From: Simplicispira sp. 125
Lineage (GTDB): Bacteria > Pseudomonadota > Gammaproteobacteria > Burkholderiales > Burkholderiaceae_C
Direction: 5' to 3'
Assembly (NCBI RefSeq): GCF_003096555.1
Contig: NZ_QEKM01000001.1
Span: forward strand, 1,984,001-2,048,000
DNA length: 64,000 bases
Part shown: in pieces, positions 46,218 to 55,667 of the stretch
Layout of the letters: every line of letters starts with the position of its first letter
Position numbering within the stretch: the first letter of the stretch is position 1
Notes under the pieces: model-generated
The model's input: the letters and a program-made list of their open reading frames with translations, nothing else
What the model was told of the DNA's origin: nothing
The model's database searches: none
Made by a program: the position numbers and the translations under genes

Positions 46218-48737
46218 TCACTCGGCCGCGCGGCGCAGGGTGTCCATCACGGGGCGCTGCAGCACTTCGCGCAACCCCCACCAGCCCGCGAGCAGGGCCA
46301 ACACGGCACCGGCCAGGCCACCGGCCAAAGGCACCAGCGGCGAAGCGGTCCAGGTGAATTCGAACACGAAGCGCGCCAGCGCCCAGCCGACGACCACCGC
46401 CACGCCACTGGCCAGCACACCGGCCAGCAGGCCCACGCCCGCCAGTTCGGCGCGTTGCACGTCGCGCAACAGGCTGGCGCGCGCGCCCAGGGCCCGCATG
46501 ATGGCGTACTCGCGCGCCCGCTCTTCGCGTGTAGCCGTCACCGCAGCAAACAGCACCACCAGACCAGCAGCCAGGGTGAAGCCGAACAAAAATTCCACTG
46601 CACGCACCACCTGGTCCAGCACGCGCTGCACCTGTGCCAGCGTGGCCGCCATGTCCACGTTGGTGACGTTGGGGTACTGGCGCACCAGGGCGTTGTCAAA
46701 ACCCGCCGTCGTCGGAGCGCGATACGCGGCAAGGTAGGTCACTGCCACGTTTTCCAAGTGGTCCACCGGGAACATGACGAAGAAGTTGGCGTGCATCGAG
46801 CCCCAGTCCACCTTGCGCAGCGAGGTGATGCGCACCTCGTGCAGCACGCCCGCCATGTCAAAGCGCAGGGTATCGCCCAGCTTGAGGCCCAGGGTTTTGG
46901 CCAGGCCCTCCTCCACACTCGCGGCACCTTGTTCGCCCGGCGTCCAGCGGCCGGCGATCACTTCGTTGTGCGGGGGCTGCTCGGCGGCGTTCGACAGATT
47001 GAATTCCCGCTCGACCAGGCGCTGGGCACGGTCTTCGGTATAGCTTTCGGGCCCGATGGACTGGCCGTTGACCGCCACCAGACGGCCGCGAATCATGGGA
47101 TACCAGTCGTACCGGCGCACGCCCGCTTCCTGCAGGGTTTGCTGAAAGGCGCGCTCCTGGTCGGGCTGGATGTTGATGACGAAGCGATTGGGTGCATCGG
47201 GCGGTGTGGCCTGGCGCCAGCTGTCGATCAGGTCGGTGCGCAGCAGCACCAGCAGCACCAGCGCCAGCAGGCCCACAGCCAGGCTGCTGACCTGCACCAC
47301 CGCATAGGCCGGGCGGGCGGAGATCTGCCGCGTGGCCAAAACCAGCCAGCGCGGCGCCGTGGCCTCGTTCACGCTGCGGCGCAGCAGCAGCACGGCCAGC
47401 CAGCTCAGCAGGGCAAACACCGCCACCGCCACGGCAAAGCCCCCCACGGCGATCAGACCCAGCCGGATGTCACTGCTGACCACCAGCAACAGCGCGGCAA
47501 AACCGGCCACCCCCAGGCCCAGCACCACCAGCGATGCGGGGCGCAGCGCGCCCATGTCGCGCCGGATCACGCGCAGCGGTGGCACCTGGGCCAGCTGCAG
47601 CACGGGCGGCAGGCCAAAGGCCAGCAGCAGCGTCAGGCCCACGCCCAAACCCAGCGCAGCAGGCCAGGCGCTGGCCGACGGCAGGGCCGATTCGACCAGC
47701 CCCGCCAGCAGCAGCACAAACACATGGTGCACGGCAAAGCCCAGCAGCACGCCCAGCACGCTGGCCGCCAGGCCCACCAGAATGAATTCGATGGCGTAGC
47801 TCCAGGCGATGATGCGCTGGCTTTGCCCCAGCACGCGCAGCATGGCCGAGGCGTCAAGATGGCCCGCCGCAAACCCCCGCGCGGCCAGCGCCACGGCCAC
47901 GGCCGACAGCAGCGCGGCCAGCAGGGCCACCAGGCTGAGGAATTTCTGGGCGCGGTCCAGCGTCTGTTTCATCTCGGGGCGGCCCGACTCCAGGGATTCG
48001 AGGCGTACGCCGTGCACGCCGGGTTGGGTGACTTCTTTTTCCGCCCACTGCATGAACGCACGCACAGGCCCTGGCTCGCCAGCCACTGCGAAGCGGTAGG
48101 TGAGGCGGCTTGCGGGCTGCACCAGGCCGGTGGCAGGCACATCGGCTTCGTTCACCATGACGCGCGGCGCAAAGGACATGAAGCCGGCGCCCCGATCGGG
48201 CTCGATCACGATGATGCGCGCAATGCGCAATTGCGCATCGCCCAGCAGCAGGGCATCGCCCACCGCCAGACCGAGTGCGTCGAGCAACGGCGCATCCACC
48301 CACACCTCGCCCGGCGCAGGAATGTCGCGCGTGACCTGCTCTGGGCCACCGGGCGCCAGGGCCACGGTCAGGCTGCCGCGCAGCGGGTAACCGCTCTGCA
48401 CGCTCTTGAAAGCCACCAGGCGGCTGGCGCCACCCTGGGCGTCGCCAGCGCGCCCCATGGTGGGGAAACCCATGGTGGTTACCGTCTGCAAGCCCAGGGC
48501 CCGGGCGCGCTGCACAAAGGCCTCGGGCGTGGGGTTGTCACTGGCCACCACGGCATCGCCGCCCAGGATCTGCAAGGCATCACGCTGCAGCCCGCCCTGC
48601 AGCCGGTCGGCAAAAAAGGCCACCGAGGTCAACGCAGCCACGGCCAGCGTCACGGCCACGGCCAAAAGGCGCAATTCACCCGCGCGCAGATCGCGCAGCA
48701 GCGTGCGCCAGCCCAGTTGGACAGTCATCAGATTCAT
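46218..48737 (-). CDS. ABC transporter permease (FtsX/YbbP family)
   Basis: An 839-residue permease of the large YbbP type: an N-terminal helix (about 20-42), two periplasmic MacB-like domains and two sets of FtsX helices (about 265-420, and about 695-830), plus a central helix pair near 425-480. YbbP normally pairs with the YbbA ATPase encoded next to it. No ATPase gene is adjacent, so this copy is an orphan or uses an ATPase encoded elsewhere. The substrate is unknown. Confidence 0.88.
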   Translation of the reverse strand: MNLMTVQLGWRTLLRDLRAGELRLLAVAVTLAVAALTSVAFFADRLQGGLQRDALQILGGDAVVASDNPTPEAFVQRARALGLQTVTTMGFPTMGRAGDAQGGASRLVAFKSVQSGYPLRGSLTVALAPGGPEQVTRDIPAPGEVWVDAPLLDALGLAVGDALLLGDAQLRIARIIVIEPDRGAGFMSFAPRVMVNEADVPATGLVQPASRLTYRFAVAGEPGPVRAFMQWAEKEVTQPGVHGVRLESLESGRPEMKQTLDRAQKFLSLVALLAALLSAVAVALAARGFAAGHLDASAMLRVLGQSQRIIAWSYAIEFILVGLAASVLGVLLGFAVHHVFVLLLAGLVESALPSASAWPAALGLGVGLTLLLAFGLPPVLQLAQVPPLRVIRRDMGALRPASLVVLGLGVAGFAALLLVVSSDIRLGLIAVGGFAVAVAVFALLSWLAVLLLRRSVNEATAPRWLVLATRQISARPAYAVVQVSSLAVGLLALVLLVLLRTDLIDSWRQATPPDAPNRFVINIQPDQERAFQQTLQEAGVRRYDWYPMIRGRLVAVNGQSIGPESYTEDRAQRLVEREFNLSNAAEQPPHNEVIAGRWTPGEQGAASVEEGLAKTLGLKLGDTLRFDMAGVLHEVRITSLRKVDWGSMHANFFVMFPVDHLENVAVTYLAAYRAPTTAGFDNALVRQYPNVTNVDMAATLAQVQRVLDQVVRAVEFLFGFTLAAGLVVLFAAVTATREERAREYAIMRALGARASLLRDVQRAELAGVGLLAGVLASGVAVVVGWALARFVFEFTWTASPLVPLAGGLAGAVLALLAGWWGLREVLQRPVMDTLRRAAE

Positions 48738-48827
48738 AGGGCGCTTACCTTAGCGCAAATACCCCCGCACGGTGACGGCGCGGGGCTTTGCGTGCCTAGG
48801 CAACAGGCGCGGGCCTGGAGCCCGCTT

Positions 48828-50330
48828 TTACTCCCAGCGCATGGCGGCAATGTCGTGGGCAAAGATCGGGTAGTTCATCCACACGCCCTTGAGACCCTTG
48901 CGCACCACGGTGCTGACCTGGGGCGCAAAGATCCAGGCATTTACGGCGTCCATTGCCAGGTAGCGCTGGATTTCCACAAAGAGGATCTGGCGCTCGCGGG
49001 CATTGACGCTGGCGGCGTGGCGTTCAACCAAGTCCCGGAAAGGCTGGCTGTCGTAGCCAAAGTAGTACGCCGGGTCGGTATAGATCTGGTAGTCCAGCGG
49101 CTCGACATGGTTGATGAGCGTCATGTCGAACTGGCCCTTGAAGGCGCCTGCCAGCCACTGCGGCCACTCCACCTGCTCTTGCTTGAGCACGATACCTACC
49201 TTGGCCAGGCTGGCCGCCAGCACCGGTCCGCCCGCACGGGCGTAGGGTGTGGGCGGCAGGGTCAACGTCATTTTCAAGGGGGTCTGGACACCCGCTTCTT
49301 TCATTAAAGCCCGGCTACGGCTGGGATCGTAGGGGTACATGCCTGCCAAGTGCACATAGCCGGCATCGGTCGGCGAAAAATGGCTGCCAATGGCCTTGCC
49401 TCGCCCGTCGAGCACCGCACGGATGAATGACTCGCGGTCGATGGCGTGGCTGATGGCGCGGCGCACGCGCACATCGCCCAGGGGTTTGCGCCGGTGGTTC
49501 AGGGCCAGCATGCCTTTACCGCTGGATGCCCCGATCAGCACCTGGTAGTGCTTGTACACCTCCAGGCGGCCAACGTTTTGCGTGGCAAAGTTGAACAGCA
49601 CATCCACTTCGCCCGACTGGACCATGCCCACTTGGTCATCCGGGCCGTTGACGAAACGGAACACCGCTTTTTCGACCCGCACCTGCGCTGCACGGCGGTA
49701 CGCCTCGTGTTTGGTCAGGGTGATGCTGCTGCCCTTGTCCCAATGTTCCAGCCGGTAAGGCCCCGTTCCCACGGGGTGGCGCGCCGCCTGCGCGGCACTG
49801 GCCGGGTGCAGGATGACGGCGGTGCTCTCGCCCAGGCGGAACAGCGTATTGCCATCGGCGCGGTGCAATTGCAGCACCACGGTGAGCGGATCAGGCGCGG
49901 TGACGCTGGCCATATTGTCGAACAGGGCCTTGCGCGCCTTGTTGCGAGAATCCGGCGCCTTGGCACGCTCAAAGGTGAACAGCACGGCGGCGGCATCAAA
50001 GGCAGCACCGTCATGGAAACGCACACCCGGCTGCAAGTGGAAAGTGTAGGTTTTACCGTCGGCGGACATCTCCCACGCCTGCGCCAGCAGGGGCGATGTG
50101 GCGCCACTTTCCTCGATCCGGGTCAGACCTTCGAGCACGTTGTAGTGCACCACCTCGCCAATGGAAGCGGCGGCTGCGCTGGTGGGGTCCAGGCCGTCAG
50201 GCTCCAGCGAGATGTTGATGACCAGAGCACGCGGCGCAGATTGGGCCAGCGCTTGCCCGCTGGCACCGGCCAGGGCCAATCCGGCCATGGAGGCCCCTGC
50301 ACAAGCCAGGGTTCGCCGTGTGAGCTGCAC
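48828..50330 (-). CDS. ABC transporter substrate-binding protein, family 5 (oligopeptide type)
   Basis: A 500-residue periplasmic binding protein of the DppA/OppA/NikA family. The start is the GTG at 50330, 6 nt after GGAG. The signal begins QLTRRTLACAGASMAGLAL and has a twin-arginine-like pair before the hydrophobic core. The mature protein contains the typical YNVLEGLTRIEESG and QPGVRFHDGAAFDAAAVLFT segments. No permease or ATPase genes are adjacent, so the ligand (peptide, nickel or other) is unassigned. It is divergent from the diguanylate cyclase gene. Confidence 0.9.
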   Translation of the reverse strand: MQLTRRTLACAGASMAGLALAGASGQALAQSAPRALVINISLEPDGLDPTSAAAASIGEVVHYNVLEGLTRIEESGATSPLLAQAWEMSADGKTYTFHLQPGVRFHDGAAFDAAAVLFTFERAKAPDSRNKARKALFDNMASVTAPDPLTVVLQLHRADGNTLFRLGESTAVILHPASAAQAARHPVGTGPYRLEHWDKGSSITLTKHEAYRRAAQVRVEKAVFRFVNGPDDQVGMVQSGEVDVLFNFATQNVGRLEVYKHYQVLIGASSGKGMLALNHRRKPLGDVRVRRAISHAIDRESFIRAVLDGRGKAIGSHFSPTDAGYVHLAGMYPYDPSRSRALMKEAGVQTPLKMTLTLPPTPYARAGGPVLAASLAKVGIVLKQEQVEWPQWLAGAFKGQFDMTLINHVEPLDYQIYTDPAYYFGYDSQPFRDLVERHAASVNARERQILFVEIQRYLAMDAVNAWIFAPQVSTVVRKGLKGVWMNYPIFAHDIAAMRWE

Positions 50331-50502
50331 TGGGTCTCCGTTCGTGTCAAGCAATAAAATTCCGCGTGAAAGGCGCCAGGGCAGCCCCACGAGAGAGAAA
50401 CAAAGTGTGACATAGTATCCTGACGCGATTCAAACACCCACGGCAGGACTTGCCTGCCACCCCATTCGCTCTTTTGAATCCTGCCTTGCGTCACCGGTAG
50501 CC

Positions 50503-52548
50503 ATGCCCTCATCCCACGCCCAGACCCCACGCACTGCCGGACGGCGGTTGTGGACGGCCGCACCGCTGGGGGTGTCCTCGGCCCTGCTGGCCTTTCTGGC
50601 ACTGGGTTTGATTCTGTGGGGCGCGAACGTCCTCTACCAGGAGCGCGAGCAACGCCAGCGCCACCAGATCGAACGCGAACTGCAGGCCATCAGCCAGTTG
50701 CAGGCCCGCAGCGTGGCCGACTGGCGCGACCGGAGAATGTCCGACGCCATGGCGCTGAGCGATGACAGCCTGTTGGCCCACGCGGTCGCAGCTTGGTTGG
50801 CATCGCCAGGAAGCGCACCGAGCGCAGACATCGTGGCCCGTCTGCGCATTTTGCAGGAGCGCGCCCGCTATACCGCCGTGTACCTGGTGGACACGCAAGG
50901 CATGCTGCGGCTCACACCAGCCGACAGCGTGCAGGGCCGCCTGCCCGACCCCGAGTTGCTGGCGCTGCACAGCGCCTTGGCACAGGCCCAACCAGTCATG
51001 CTGGAGCCGCGCCAGAGCAATTTTTTTGCTTTCCCTTTTTCCGGTTTGATGGTCCCCATTTTCGACGGCATCGAGCCCTTGGGCGCCATCTGGCTGGTGA
51101 GCGATGTCCGCACCTCGCTCTACCCACTGCTGGAACTCTGGCCCACGCCAAGCAGGTCAGCAGAGTCCGCCATCGTGCAGCGCGACGGCAACGAGGTGCG
51201 TTTTGTCAGCCCACTGCGGCACTACAACAACGCGCCGCAATCCCTGCGCCTTCCGATCTCGCACAGTGAAGATCCGGCGGTACAAGCGGTCACCGGGGTA
51301 CGCGGCATCATCTATGGACGTGACTACCGGGGCGAGGAGGTGCTAGCAATGGTGAGCGCTGTCCCCGACTCACCGTGGTTCATGGTGTCAAAGATTGATG
51401 TCGCCGAAGCCTTTACGGACATGCGCGTGCGCGAATGGCTGGCTTTGAGCCTCCCCATCAGCCTGGGGCTGCTGATCGCAGGATCGTTTGCCGTATTCTG
51501 GCAACGGCGCGCCTGGCAACGCGAGCGCGCTCTCAAGACGGATCTGCAGCGCAATATGCGCTGGCTGGAAAGTGCGCAAAAAGCAGCCGAGGTCGGCTAC
51601 TTCTCCTACGATGCAACCCAACACTCCTTTTTCATGTCGGGCATGGCCTGCACCATCTTTGGGCTGTCGCTGGGCAGCGCCATGTCACGGCGCCAGTGGA
51701 TCGGCCTGATACACCCCGATGATCGCAAAAAGACGCTGGAAGAGCATGCCCGCGCCATGACCGAACGCACCGGCCTGCGCACCCAGTACCGCATCCGCCG
51801 GGCCAGCGACCGGCATGTCCGATGGGTCCAGGTCTGGGCTGAATATGAAAGCGATGCTGGCCAGAAGCCTGTCGCACGCATGACCGGTACCGTACAGGAC
51901 GTCACCGAGCGCAGGCAGGGGGAGGAAAAACTCGCCACCTACCGCGCGGCCCTGGAGGCCCAGGTACGTCAAGACCCGCTCACCCATATCGCCAACCGGC
52001 TGGCGCTGGACGAAGCCGTGGCAATGGAATGGAATCGCGCCTTGCGCAGTGGGGCACCGCTGTCCCTGTTGATGATCGACGTGGACCATTTCAAGGCCTA
52101 CAACGACCATTACGGCCATGTGGCGGGCGACCTGTGTCTGCAGCGGGTGGCGCAGGCGTTGTCACAGTCCATCGGCCGCGTGGGGGATCTGGTGGCACGT
52201 TATGGCGGTGAGGAGTTTGCCGTGCTGCTGCCTGACACCGATGGCACCCAGGCCACCGCTATCGGCCAACGCCTGTGCGATGCCGTGCGGGCCATGAACA
52301 TCGAGCACCTTGCCGCGCAGGGGCGGCCGCAGGTCACCGTCAGCATCGGTTCGGCCAGCGCCCTACCCGCCTTCACCGCTGTGCCGGGCATGCCGCACAC
52401 CAGCCATCCGGCATCGGCCCGCGATGCTGCGCGGCACCTGTTCGAGCAGGCCGACGCGGCTCTTTACCGCGCCAAGCAGTCGGGGCGCGACCAAGTCGCC
52501 TCGTTCGAACCCAACGGCCTGCAGGCGCCCGCGCCCGCGCCCGGTTGA
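50503..52548 (+). CDS. Membrane-bound diguanylate cyclase with PAS domain
   Basis: A 681-residue c-di-GMP synthase. It has a first membrane helix (about 25-45), a large periplasmic sensor (about 50-305) that looks like a double-Cache domain, a second helix (about 308-330), a PAS domain with PAC (about 350-475), and a GGDEF domain (about 490-670). The active-site motif is GGEEF (568-572). The inhibitory I-site RVGD lies five residues before it, so the enzyme is likely active and feedback-regulated. The signal sensed is unknown. Confidence 0.93.
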   Translation: MPSSHAQTPRTAGRRLWTAAPLGVSSALLAFLALGLILWGANVLYQEREQRQRHQIERELQAISQLQARSVADWRDRRMSDAMALSDDSLLAHAVAAWLASPGSAPSADIVARLRILQERARYTAVYLVDTQGMLRLTPADSVQGRLPDPELLALHSALAQAQPVMLEPRQSNFFAFPFSGLMVPIFDGIEPLGAIWLVSDVRTSLYPLLELWPTPSRSAESAIVQRDGNEVRFVSPLRHYNNAPQSLRLPISHSEDPAVQAVTGVRGIIYGRDYRGEEVLAMVSAVPDSPWFMVSKIDVAEAFTDMRVREWLALSLPISLGLLIAGSFAVFWQRRAWQRERALKTDLQRNMRWLESAQKAAEVGYFSYDATQHSFFMSGMACTIFGLSLGSAMSRRQWIGLIHPDDRKKTLEEHARAMTERTGLRTQYRIRRASDRHVRWVQVWAEYESDAGQKPVARMTGTVQDVTERRQGEEKLATYRAALEAQVRQDPLTHIANRLALDEAVAMEWNRALRSGAPLSLLMIDVDHFKAYNDHYGHVAGDLCLQRVAQALSQSIGRVGDLVARYGGEEFAVLLPDTDGTQATAIGQRLCDAVRAMNIEHLAAQGRPQVTVSIGSASALPAFTAVPGMPHTSHPASARDAARHLFEQADAALYRAKQSGRDQVASFEPNGLQAPAPAPG

Positions 52549-52562
52549 GGCACGGGGTCGGG

Positions 52563-53654
52563 TCAGGTACTTTTGCTGACCGAGATGGTGGGAAACTTCG
52601 ACGAAAAATCCTTGGACTGCTGCGCGATTTTTGCCGCTACGCCGCGCGCCACCTGGCCGTAAATTTGCGCAATCTCGCCTGCAGGATCGGCCACCACGGT
52701 GGGCTGGCCGCTGTCTGCCTGCAGACGGATCTTGATATCCAGCGGCAGCGCGCCCAGGTAGTCCATGCCGTAGTCCTGCGCCATCCGGCGCCCGCCGCCT
52801 TCACCAAAAATATGTTCAGCGTGGCCACAGTTCGAGCACACATGCACCGCCATGTTTTCGACGATGCCCAGGATGGGAACGCCCACCTTCTCGAACATCT
52901 TGATGCCTTTCTTCGCATCAAGCAGGGCGATGTCCTGCGGCGTGGTCACGATAACGGCGCCGGTGATGGGCACGCGCTGGCTCAGCGTGAGCTGGATGTC
53001 GCCGGTGCCGGGCGGCATGTCCACGATGAGATAGTCCAGATCTTTCCAGTTCGTCTGGCGCAGCAATTGTTCAAGCGCCTGCGTGGCCATGGGGCCGCGC
53101 CAGATCATTGCCTGGTCCTGGTCGACCAAGAAGCCGATGGACATGACCTGCACGCCGTGGTTCACAAGCGGCTCCATGGTCTTGCCGTCCAGGCTTTCGG
53201 GCTTGCGGTCAATGCCCATCATCATGGGCTGGCTGGGGCCGTAAATGTCGGCATCCAGCAGGCCCACGCGCGCACCCTCGGCCGCCAGCGCCAGCGCCAG
53301 GTTGGCTGCCGTGGTGCTTTTGCCCACGCCGCCCTTGCCCGAGGCCACGGCCACAATGTTCTTCACACCGGGCAGCAACTGCACGCCGCGCTGCACGGCA
53401 TGGGCCACCACTTTGGTGGTGAGGTTCACGCGCACGCTCTGCACACCAGGCACGCTGCGGGCCGCCGCCTCCAGGCGCTCGCGCAAGGCGGGCTCCTGGC
53501 TTCTGGCCGGGTACCCCAGCTCCACGTCAAAAACCACAGCAGCGTTGTCGATCTGCAGGTTGCGCAGTGCCCGGGTGCTGACAAAATCCTGGCCGGTAAG
53601 CGGATCCAGCACGGTGCTAAGGGCCGCCATGAGGCTTTGTTCGGTGATAGCCAT
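52563..53654 (-). CDS. apbC: Mrp/ApbC-type iron-sulfur cluster carrier
   Basis: A 363-residue P-loop ATPase of the Mrp/NBP35 family that carries Fe-S clusters to target proteins. The N-terminal MIP18-like (DUF59) domain (about 1-90) is followed by the deviant Walker A SGKGGVGKSTTAANLALALA near residue 105. The cluster-binding CxxC is VCSNCGHAEH. The start is the ATG at 53654. It lies upstream of nothing on its own strand and is divergent from the gene at 53745. Confidence 0.94.
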   Translation of the reverse strand: MAITEQSLMAALSTVLDPLTGQDFVSTRALRNLQIDNAAVVFDVELGYPARSQEPALRERLEAAARSVPGVQSVRVNLTTKVVAHAVQRGVQLLPGVKNIVAVASGKGGVGKSTTAANLALALAAEGARVGLLDADIYGPSQPMMMGIDRKPESLDGKTMEPLVNHGVQVMSIGFLVDQDQAMIWRGPMATQALEQLLRQTNWKDLDYLIVDMPPGTGDIQLTLSQRVPITGAVIVTTPQDIALLDAKKGIKMFEKVGVPILGIVENMAVHVCSNCGHAEHIFGEGGGRRMAQDYGMDYLGALPLDIKIRLQADSGQPTVVADPAGEIAQIYGQVARGVAAKIAQQSKDFSSKFPTISVSKST

Positions 53655-53744
53655 TCCAATCTCTCCTGTGGGGAGTGGTGAGTCTATCGAAGCGCCCAGA
53701 CCCCACTGACTGCAGGACAATGCCACCCGCCACCAAGGAGTCAC

Positions 53745-54317
53745 GTGAAATTCAAAATGTCCCCCAACTCGCTGTTTGCTGTCCTGCTGCGCTCGCCGTG
53801 GTGGGTCAGCTTTGCCCTGATGGGATTGTTCTCGCTGGCCGCGGTTGCACTGCTGCCGCGCGACTACGCTCTGGCCGGGGTGCTGGGCACGTTTCCTTTT
53901 TTTGCCGTGGGCTGCGTCGCCGCGTGGCGCCAGTGGCATGCTCCCAGCGCCGCACGCATCAACGCCCAACACGCACAATTGCAGGCCATGCCCTGGCGCA
54001 CGCTGGCCGAGGCACTGGAGGCCGCCTGGGTTGCACAGGGCTACCAGGTGGTGCGCCTGCCCTCCGGTGGCGCGGCGGATTTCGCACTGACGCGGAACGG
54101 GCAAACCCAGCTGGCCAGCGCACGGCGCTGGAAGGCGGCCCACCATGGCGTGGAGCCGCTGCGTGAACTGCACGCTGCCTTGCAGCAACGTGATTCCACA
54201 ACGGGGCTGTACCTGCTGGGCCAGGGCCAGTTGAGCGAGAACGCACGCCTGTTTGCACGTGACCATGGCCTGGCCATCGTGCAAGGCGATGCGCTGGCGC
54301 AACTGCTGTTGCACTGA
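53745..54317 (+). CDS. Membrane protein with restriction-endonuclease-like (Mrr-type) domain
   Basis: A 190-residue protein starting at the GTG at 53745 after AAGGAG. Two membrane helices (about 17-37 and 43-60) are followed by a small soluble domain (about 75-190) that resembles the Mrr_cat nuclease fold (LAEALEAAWVAQGYQVVRLP, GAADFALTRNGQTQLASARR). The Asp in that second block fits the catalytic position, but the usual QxK triad is only weakly visible. It may be inactive. It ends at a clear terminator. Confidence 0.7.
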   Translation: MKFKMSPNSLFAVLLRSPWWVSFALMGLFSLAAVALLPRDYALAGVLGTFPFFAVGCVAAWRQWHAPSAARINAQHAQLQAMPWRTLAEALEAAWVAQGYQVVRLPSGGAADFALTRNGQTQLASARRWKAAHHGVEPLRELHAALQQRDSTTGLYLLGQGQLSENARLFARDHGLAIVQGDALAQLLLH

Positions 54318-54337
54318 CCCGCTCCTTTGCGGGTTTT
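54317..54337 (+). terminator. Intrinsic terminator
   Basis: A 6-bp stem ACCCGC/GCGGGT with a 6-nt loop, followed by TTTT, directly after the stop of the Mrr-like gene. Confidence 0.7.
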
Positions 54338-54379
54338 CCCAAGGCTGTAGCGCACTGATGCGGCTGCACACTTGCAGGC

Positions 54380-55636
54380 ATGCCCCAGCCTGAAGCACCG
54401 CCTTCCACCACACCCCGCACCGGCCTGCTGCTGACCGGCGGCGGCGCACGAGCGGCCTACCAGGTCGGTGTGCTCGAAGCCATTGCAGACCTGCGCCTGG
54501 CCTGCGGTGCGGGCAAGGAGCCCAACCCCTTTCCCATCATCACCGGCACCTCGGCGGGCGCCATCAACGCTGCGGCGCTGGCCTGCGGTGCCGACCAGTT
54601 CGACCGGGTCGTGCGGCGCATCGTGCGGGTGTGGAGCAACTTTCATGCGCAGCAGGTGTACCGCGCCGACTCCCTCAGCGTGGCGCGCAGCGGTGCGCGC
54701 TGGCTCACACTGCTGTCGCTGGGCTGGGTGCTGGCGAAATGGCGCCGCATGCGGCCGCGCTCGCTGCTGGACAACGCACCGCTGGCCAAGCTACTGATCA
54801 AGATGGTGCCGCTGGTGCGTTTGCCGCGCCTGATACGCCAAGGCCATCTGCAGGCGCTGGCGGTCACGGCCTCGAGCTATAGCACGGGCGACCATGTGAC
54901 TTTTTTTGAAGCGGGCGAGCGGCTGGACCCCTGGGTGCGCTCGCAGCGCCGCGCCGTGCGCGACCGCATTACGCACGAGCATCTGCTGGCCTCGTCTGCC
55001 ATTCCGTTCGTCTTTCCGGCCACGGCGATCGACGTCGAAGACCGCACCGAATATTTTGGCGATGGTTCCATGCGCCAGTCCGCACCTATCGCAGCGGCCA
55101 TCCACCTGGGCGCCGAGCGCATTCTGGTGGTGGGCGCGGGTCGCATGCACGAGCCCAAAACCGAGGGCGCGCCCCTGCTGTCCAATGGTTACCCTTCGCT
55201 GGCACAAATCGCGGGGCATGCGCTGTCCAACATCTTTCTGGATGCGCTGTCGGTCGATGTCGAGCGCATGCAGCGCATCAACCAGACCATTGCACTCATC
55301 CCGCCCGAGGCACGCAACAACAGCGCGCTGCGGCCCATCGAGCTGCTGGTGATCGCACCGTCCCAGCGTCTGGATGCCGTGGCCGCGCGCCACGTGGCCG
55401 ACCTGCCCGCGCCGGTGCGCACCATGCTGGGCGCCCTGGGCGTTACCGCCAACATGCAGGATGTGCGCGGCGCCGCGCTGGCCAGCTACCTGCTGTTTGA
55501 GCAAGGCTACACACGCGACCTGATGGCCCTGGGCCGCGCCGACACCCTGGCCCAGCGCGCCGCCGTATGCCGCTTCTTTGGCTGGAACGATACGGGAGCA
55601 CCCCTGCCGACACCGGTCGGGGAGGCAAAAGCCTAA
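54380..55636 (+). CDS. Patatin-like phospholipase
   Basis: A 418-residue lipid acyl hydrolase. The oxyanion loop is [18 protein letters not shown] and the nucleophile elbow is GTSAG (56-60, Ser58). The second dyad residue lies in the [11 protein letters not shown] region near 227 (Asp in DGS). No signal peptide, so it is probably cytoplasmic or membrane-associated. It lies 32 bp upstream of metG on the same strand. Confidence 0.9.
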   Translation: MPQPEAPPSTTPRTGLLLTGGGARAAYQVGVLEAIADLRLACGAGKEPNPFPIITGTSAGAINAAALACGADQFDRVVRRIVRVWSNFHAQQVYRADSLSVARSGARWLTLLSLGWVLAKWRRMRPRSLLDNAPLAKLLIKMVPLVRLPRLIRQGHLQALAVTASSYSTGDHVTFFEAGERLDPWVRSQRRAVRDRITHEHLLASSAIPFVFPATAIDVEDRTEYFGDGSMRQSAPIAAAIHLGAERILVVGAGRMHEPKTEGAPLLSNGYPSLAQIAGHALSNIFLDALSVDVERMQRINQTIALIPPEARNNSALRPIELLVIAPSQRLDAVAARHVADLPAPVRTMLGALGVTANMQDVRGAALASYLLFEQGYTRDLMALGRADTLAQRAAVCRFFGWNDTGAPLPTPVGEAKA

Positions 55637-55667
55637 AATCGCGGGTTCCGCCAGAAAGCCGCTACCG

